In this document: positions 22,345 to 24,900 of the stretch, piece after piece | Layout: each line of letters starts with the position of its first letter | Position numbering within the stretch: the stretch's first letter is position 1 | IMG/VR virus record: IMGVR_UViG_3300007734_000507 | Span: 1-24,900 of that record | Length of the DNA stretch: 24,900 nucleotides | Strand: one strand, 5' to 3' | DNA from: a virus | Notes under the pieces: model-generated | Seen by the model: only the letters and a program-made list of their open reading frames with translations | Database searches by the model: none | What the model was told of the DNA's origin: nothing | Program-made: the position numbers and the translations under genes

Positions 22345-24303
22345 ATGGCAGACCCAATTGCGGTAAAGAAAACAGTTGATCGTGAAGCGGCAAAGGCGGC
22401 TGGATATACAGACGAGCAGATAGATCAGTTTGAAACTACTCTCAATCAGTATTCACCCACAATCATGGGCAAACAGGCAGAGCCTGACACTCAACGGTTG
22501 AGGAGTGCGTTGCAAGGTACAAGTTTTAAGTTTGCTGATGAGGCAGAGGCATATCTAAGGTCGTTAAGTGGTGAGAATTACGATACGGCATTAGCAGACA
22601 TTAGGGGCAAGATTAAGGATTACGAGAAGTCTCGTCCTGTTGAGTCTGGTGCAATTGAACTTAGTGCTGGTATACCAATGGCATTAGCTGCATCTTGGTT
22701 AACTGGTGGTACTGCAACTCCTGTAGTGGCTAGAACATTACTACCTACATTGGCAAGGGTTGCTGGTGTTGGTGCTGTTCAAGGCGGTTTAACTGGTGCT
22801 GGTGGTGCTGAGGGTGATGCTTTTAGTCGTTTGGTTGGTGGAACTACAGGTGCTGTAACAGGTGGTTTTGTTGCTCCTGCTGTTGTTGGTGGTATGAAAC
22901 TGGTTGGCGGCACTATCCTTGATCCAATGATGGATTTCACAAGGCGCAAGTTTGGTGATAGAGGTGCAAAGATTGTTGAGACTGAAATCCAGCGAATTCA
23001 GCAACAAACTGGTCTTGATCCAGATCAAATTGTGCAGAAGATTGCTGGAGGAGAAATCCTTGCTGAGAATCCCAATATCTTAGGGATTGTCAGAGCATAC
23101 GCATCTGGTGGTGGAGATGCGTCTAGGACTATCAGGGAATCACTAACAACAAGACCCGTGGCGTTACGTCAAAAGACAATCGAACAAATGGCATCTGAGT
23201 TGAATGCTGGAACAGAACCTAATGTCCTGAAGAAATTTGCACAGTCTGAGGTTGAGAGAACAACCGCTAGAAATGCACTTTATAACAAGGCATACGATGA
23301 AGGTGGTGTTATTACTGAGGAGATGTTGAACTCTTTAACAGATGCGATGCAACGATCTCCTAGTGCCTATGAGTTGATAAACAAATTATCTCAAGCACAA
23401 TTAAAGACAAAGCCATTCTTCACAATGAACGAGGCTGGTGAAGTCACATTCATAAGACCGCCTACCATTAGAGATATGGAGATTGCAAGGCGTGGTCTTA
23501 AAGCTGATATAAACAGAAAATATACCAGCGGTGAAGGCGATATTGCAAAAGAACTTCAGCCCTATGAAGAAACATTAAGAGGTTTGATTAATAAGTCTGC
23601 ACCAGCGGTAGGTGAGGCAAGATCACAAGCAGCAAGTGACAAGTTAACTACAAGTTCATTTAATGAGGGTAAAAACGCATTTGCTAAGAGTCCAGATCAA
23701 GTGCAAATTGACTTTGAGAAGTTAATGACAGCAAGTCCAGAGGCTGTTTCAGCATATCGTGCTGGCATCATGGCTCAAATACGCAACAAAATGAGTATGG
23801 GTGGTAGAACATCCATGATGGCAAATCTAGAAAACATTGAGTCTAAAGAGGGTCAGATTCTTAGGATTATTTACCCTCAAGACAAAGTTGATGACATTCT
23901 TAAGCTGGCTAGGGTTGCGGCTCAATCTCAAAAAGCGTCTGGTACTGTTCTTGGTGGTTCACCAACTGCACAGACTTTGATGGAATCTAAAAATATTGGG
24001 ATGAACATTTCACCGCAAGAAATTGGTGCTGTATTCTCTGGAGATGCTTTTACCACCATGAGAGTTGCATCAAAGATTATTCAAAAGAATGCACCTAATT
24101 TGACTCCAGAGCAAAAGCAACAGGTTGCTAAAGTTTTGGTGTCTGAAGACCCTGCATTAGTCTTAAATGCTTTGAAAGATCAAAGTGGCATGGCAATCCT
24201 CCAGAAAAGATTACAAACCCTTGGAAATACATTTGCCAGAACTTCAGGCGGTCTATTAACTGCACCAGCGACAACATCGCTACAACAGTTTTTAAACCGT
24301 TGA
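22345..24303 (+). CDS. Internal virion / DNA ejection protein 3 (putative)
   Basis: The 652-residue protein starts with a charged helical region that includes GYTDEQIDQFETTL and FKFADEAEAYLRS. A long Gly/Ala/Val-rich hydrophobic segment (about 103-196) follows, containing TGGTATPVVARTLLPTL and GAVQGGLTGAGGAEGDAFSRL. The rest is a long, mainly helical C-terminal region. The central segment could insert into the host membrane to help form an ejection conduit. I recall this layout from internal proteins of other podoviruses. The ribosome-binding site is modest (GGA at 22333-22335). Confidence 0.7.
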   Translation: MADPIAVKKTVDREAAKAAGYTDEQIDQFETTLNQYSPTIMGKQAEPDTQRLRSALQGTSFKFADEAEAYLRSLSGENYDTALADIRGKIKDYEKSRPVESGAIELSAGIPMALAASWLTGGTATPVVARTLLPTLARVAGVGAVQGGLTGAGGAEGDAFSRLVGGTTGAVTGGFVAPAVVGGMKLVGGTILDPMMDFTRRKFGDRGAKIVETEIQRIQQQTGLDPDQIVQKIAGGEILAENPNILGIVRAYASGGGDASRTIRESLTTRPVALRQKTIEQMASELNAGTEPNVLKKFAQSEVERTTARNALYNKAYDEGGVITEEMLNSLTDAMQRSPSAYELINKLSQAQLKTKPFFTMNEAGEVTFIRPPTIRDMEIARRGLKADINRKYTSGEGDIAKELQPYEETLRGLINKSAPAVGEARSQAASDKLTTSSFNEGKNAFAKSPDQVQIDFEKLMTASPEAVSAYRAGIMAQIRNKMSMGGRTSMMANLENIESKEGQILRIIYPQDKVDDILKLARVAAQSQKASGTVLGGSPTAQTLMESKNIGMNISPQEIGAVFSGDAFTTMRVASKIIQKNAPNLTPEQKQQVAKVLVSEDPALVLNALKDQSGMAILQKRLQTLGNTFARTSGGLLTAPATTSLQQFLNR

Positions 24304-24318
24304 AAATAGGAGACTGAA

Positions 24319-24897
24319 ATTGATCCAATCACGTTATGCCTCATGGCGGCTGGTCTGGTCAAACAGATTCAGCAAGGTTGCGAACTCTACAAGCAAGCTA
24401 AAGAGCAGTTTGTCCAAGTCAAGCAAACTGGTGAGCAAGTCGTTGCTATTGGCAAAGAACTTAATGGTTTCTGGAATCAACTCCGCAAACTCTTTGGTAC
24501 TAAACCTAAGCCTCAAGCTGCAAAGCCTGTTGCTAAGGCTAAGAAATCTGTTTATGCACCTGTTGATGAGACTCAAGTCAAAGTTGGGATTGTCCAAAGT
24601 CTGACTGAATTCTTCAAGATTCAAGAGCAATTAGAAGCGCATATAAGGGAAGAAGAAGAAAAATCAAAGAACGTCTACGATCCTGACCAGAACCACATGG
24701 AAGCTGCACTTAAGAGGGTGATGGCACAACAGCAAATGGCTGAGTTGGTGGTGCAAATCAGGGAATGTATGGTGTACCAGAGTCCTCCTGAGATGGGTGC
24801 TTTGTACAGTGAAGTCTTTAACATGAGAGAAGTCATACAAGAGGAGCAAACTCAGGCAAGGTTAAGGCAAGAAGCAGTAAAGAGGCGGGAACTATAG
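24319..24897 (+). CDS. Virion-associated helical protein with likely ATT start
   Basis: The 192-residue reading begins at ATT 24319 and gives an N-terminus (M)DPITLCLMAAGLVKQ. TAGGAG (24307-24312) lies exactly 6 nt upstream, and the MDPIT/MDPVT opening is familiar from small phage proteins that follow ejection genes. The first standard start, ATG 24343 (184 residues), has no ribosome-binding site; the TTG at 24320 is in another frame. The N-terminal hydrophobic segment is followed by a charged coiled-coil-like helix, a short W-NQLRKLFG motif, a Lys/Ala/Pro linker, and a helical acidic-basic C-terminus (EEEEK, EEQTQARLRQEAVKRREL). Function is unknown; a minor virion role fits the neighbours. 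The gene ends 3 nt before the window edge. Confidence 0.65.
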   Translation: MDPITLCLMAAGLVKQIQQGCELYKQAKEQFVQVKQTGEQVVAIGKELNGFWNQLRKLFGTKPKPQAAKPVAKAKKSVYAPVDETQVKVGIVQSLTEFFKIQEQLEAHIREEEEKSKNVYDPDQNHMEAALKRVMAQQQMAELVVQIRECMVYQSPPEMGALYSEVFNMREVIQEEQTQARLRQEAVKRREL

Positions 24898-24900
24898 CAA

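Noticed and set aside
24320-24604. Open frame from TTG 24320 as the gene after 24303
   Set aside because: It has the same upstream ribosome-binding site but yields a Ser/Leu/Lys-rich product that stops early. The overlapping frame from ATT runs to 24897 with coherent helical content and a familiar N-terminus.
1-24900. tRNA, CRISPR, insertion sequence, integrase or attachment site
   Set aside because: No cloverleaf with a GGTTCGAATCC-type arm, no regularly spaced direct repeats, no transposase or recombinase motif and no terminal inverted repeats were recognised by eye on either strand.

Overview
The window reads as the structural half of a tailed double-stranded DNA bacteriophage genome, most likely a short-tailed (podovirus-type) phage. 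Every convincing gene lies on the + strand. Genes are tightly packed, with many ATGA or TAATG stop/start overlaps. I see a terminase pair, portal, scaffold, major capsid protein, a head-tail adaptor, a P22 gp10-like tail stabilisation protein and a set of ejection-type proteins. I see no tape measure, tail tube or sheath. No integrase, repressor, tRNA or host housekeeping gene is visible, so the host cannot be named. Base composition is moderate to slightly AT-rich, and the protein types resemble those of uncultured aquatic phages (impression from memory, not a search).

Region by region: bases 1-852 hold no convincing gene. They contain seven DnaA-box-like 9-mers (six exact TTATCCACA), an AT-richer stretch between two box groups, and several palindromes. 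This is the best candidate for a replication origin, or alternatively a terminase recognition region. Bases 853-2533 encode the small and large terminase subunits. Bases 2544-5186 encode an 880-residue protein with polyvalent-protein-type blocks, followed by the portal (5191-7239). Bases 7236-11382 are an adsorption module: a collagen-like protein, a fiber with an Mtd-type N-terminus and exact-length duplications, a small acidic protein, and a 701-residue Ser/Thr/Gly-rich adhesin-like protein. Bases 11390-13637 carry two small proteins (one a zinc ribbon), the scaffold and the major capsid protein. Two GC-rich hairpins then flank a 107-residue capsid-associated candidate (13703-14026).

Bases 14069-15959 carry small accessory genes: an AT-hook-tailed protein, a holin-like membrane protein, a cysteine-rich protein, and four tiny lysine-rich proteins interrupted by one beta-type protein. 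Bases 15956-19213 encode tail assembly and a second fiber with a T4 gp10/gp12-like end. A GNAT acetyltransferase follows (19210-19659). Bases 19661-24897 encode four large Gln/Ala/Gly-rich proteins that look like virion-internal ejection proteins. The last of these appears to start at a non-canonical ATT codon.

The genes would work together as follows. Terminase packages DNA through the portal into a scaffold-assembled head. The adaptor and stabilisation proteins close the head, fibers bind the host, and the ejection proteins (possibly with the polyvalent protein) enter the cell with the DNA. The most unusual points are the oriC-like DnaA-box array, the polyvalent gene between terminase and portal, the ATT start, the run of tiny basic proteins, and the paired hairpins around the gene after the capsid gene.
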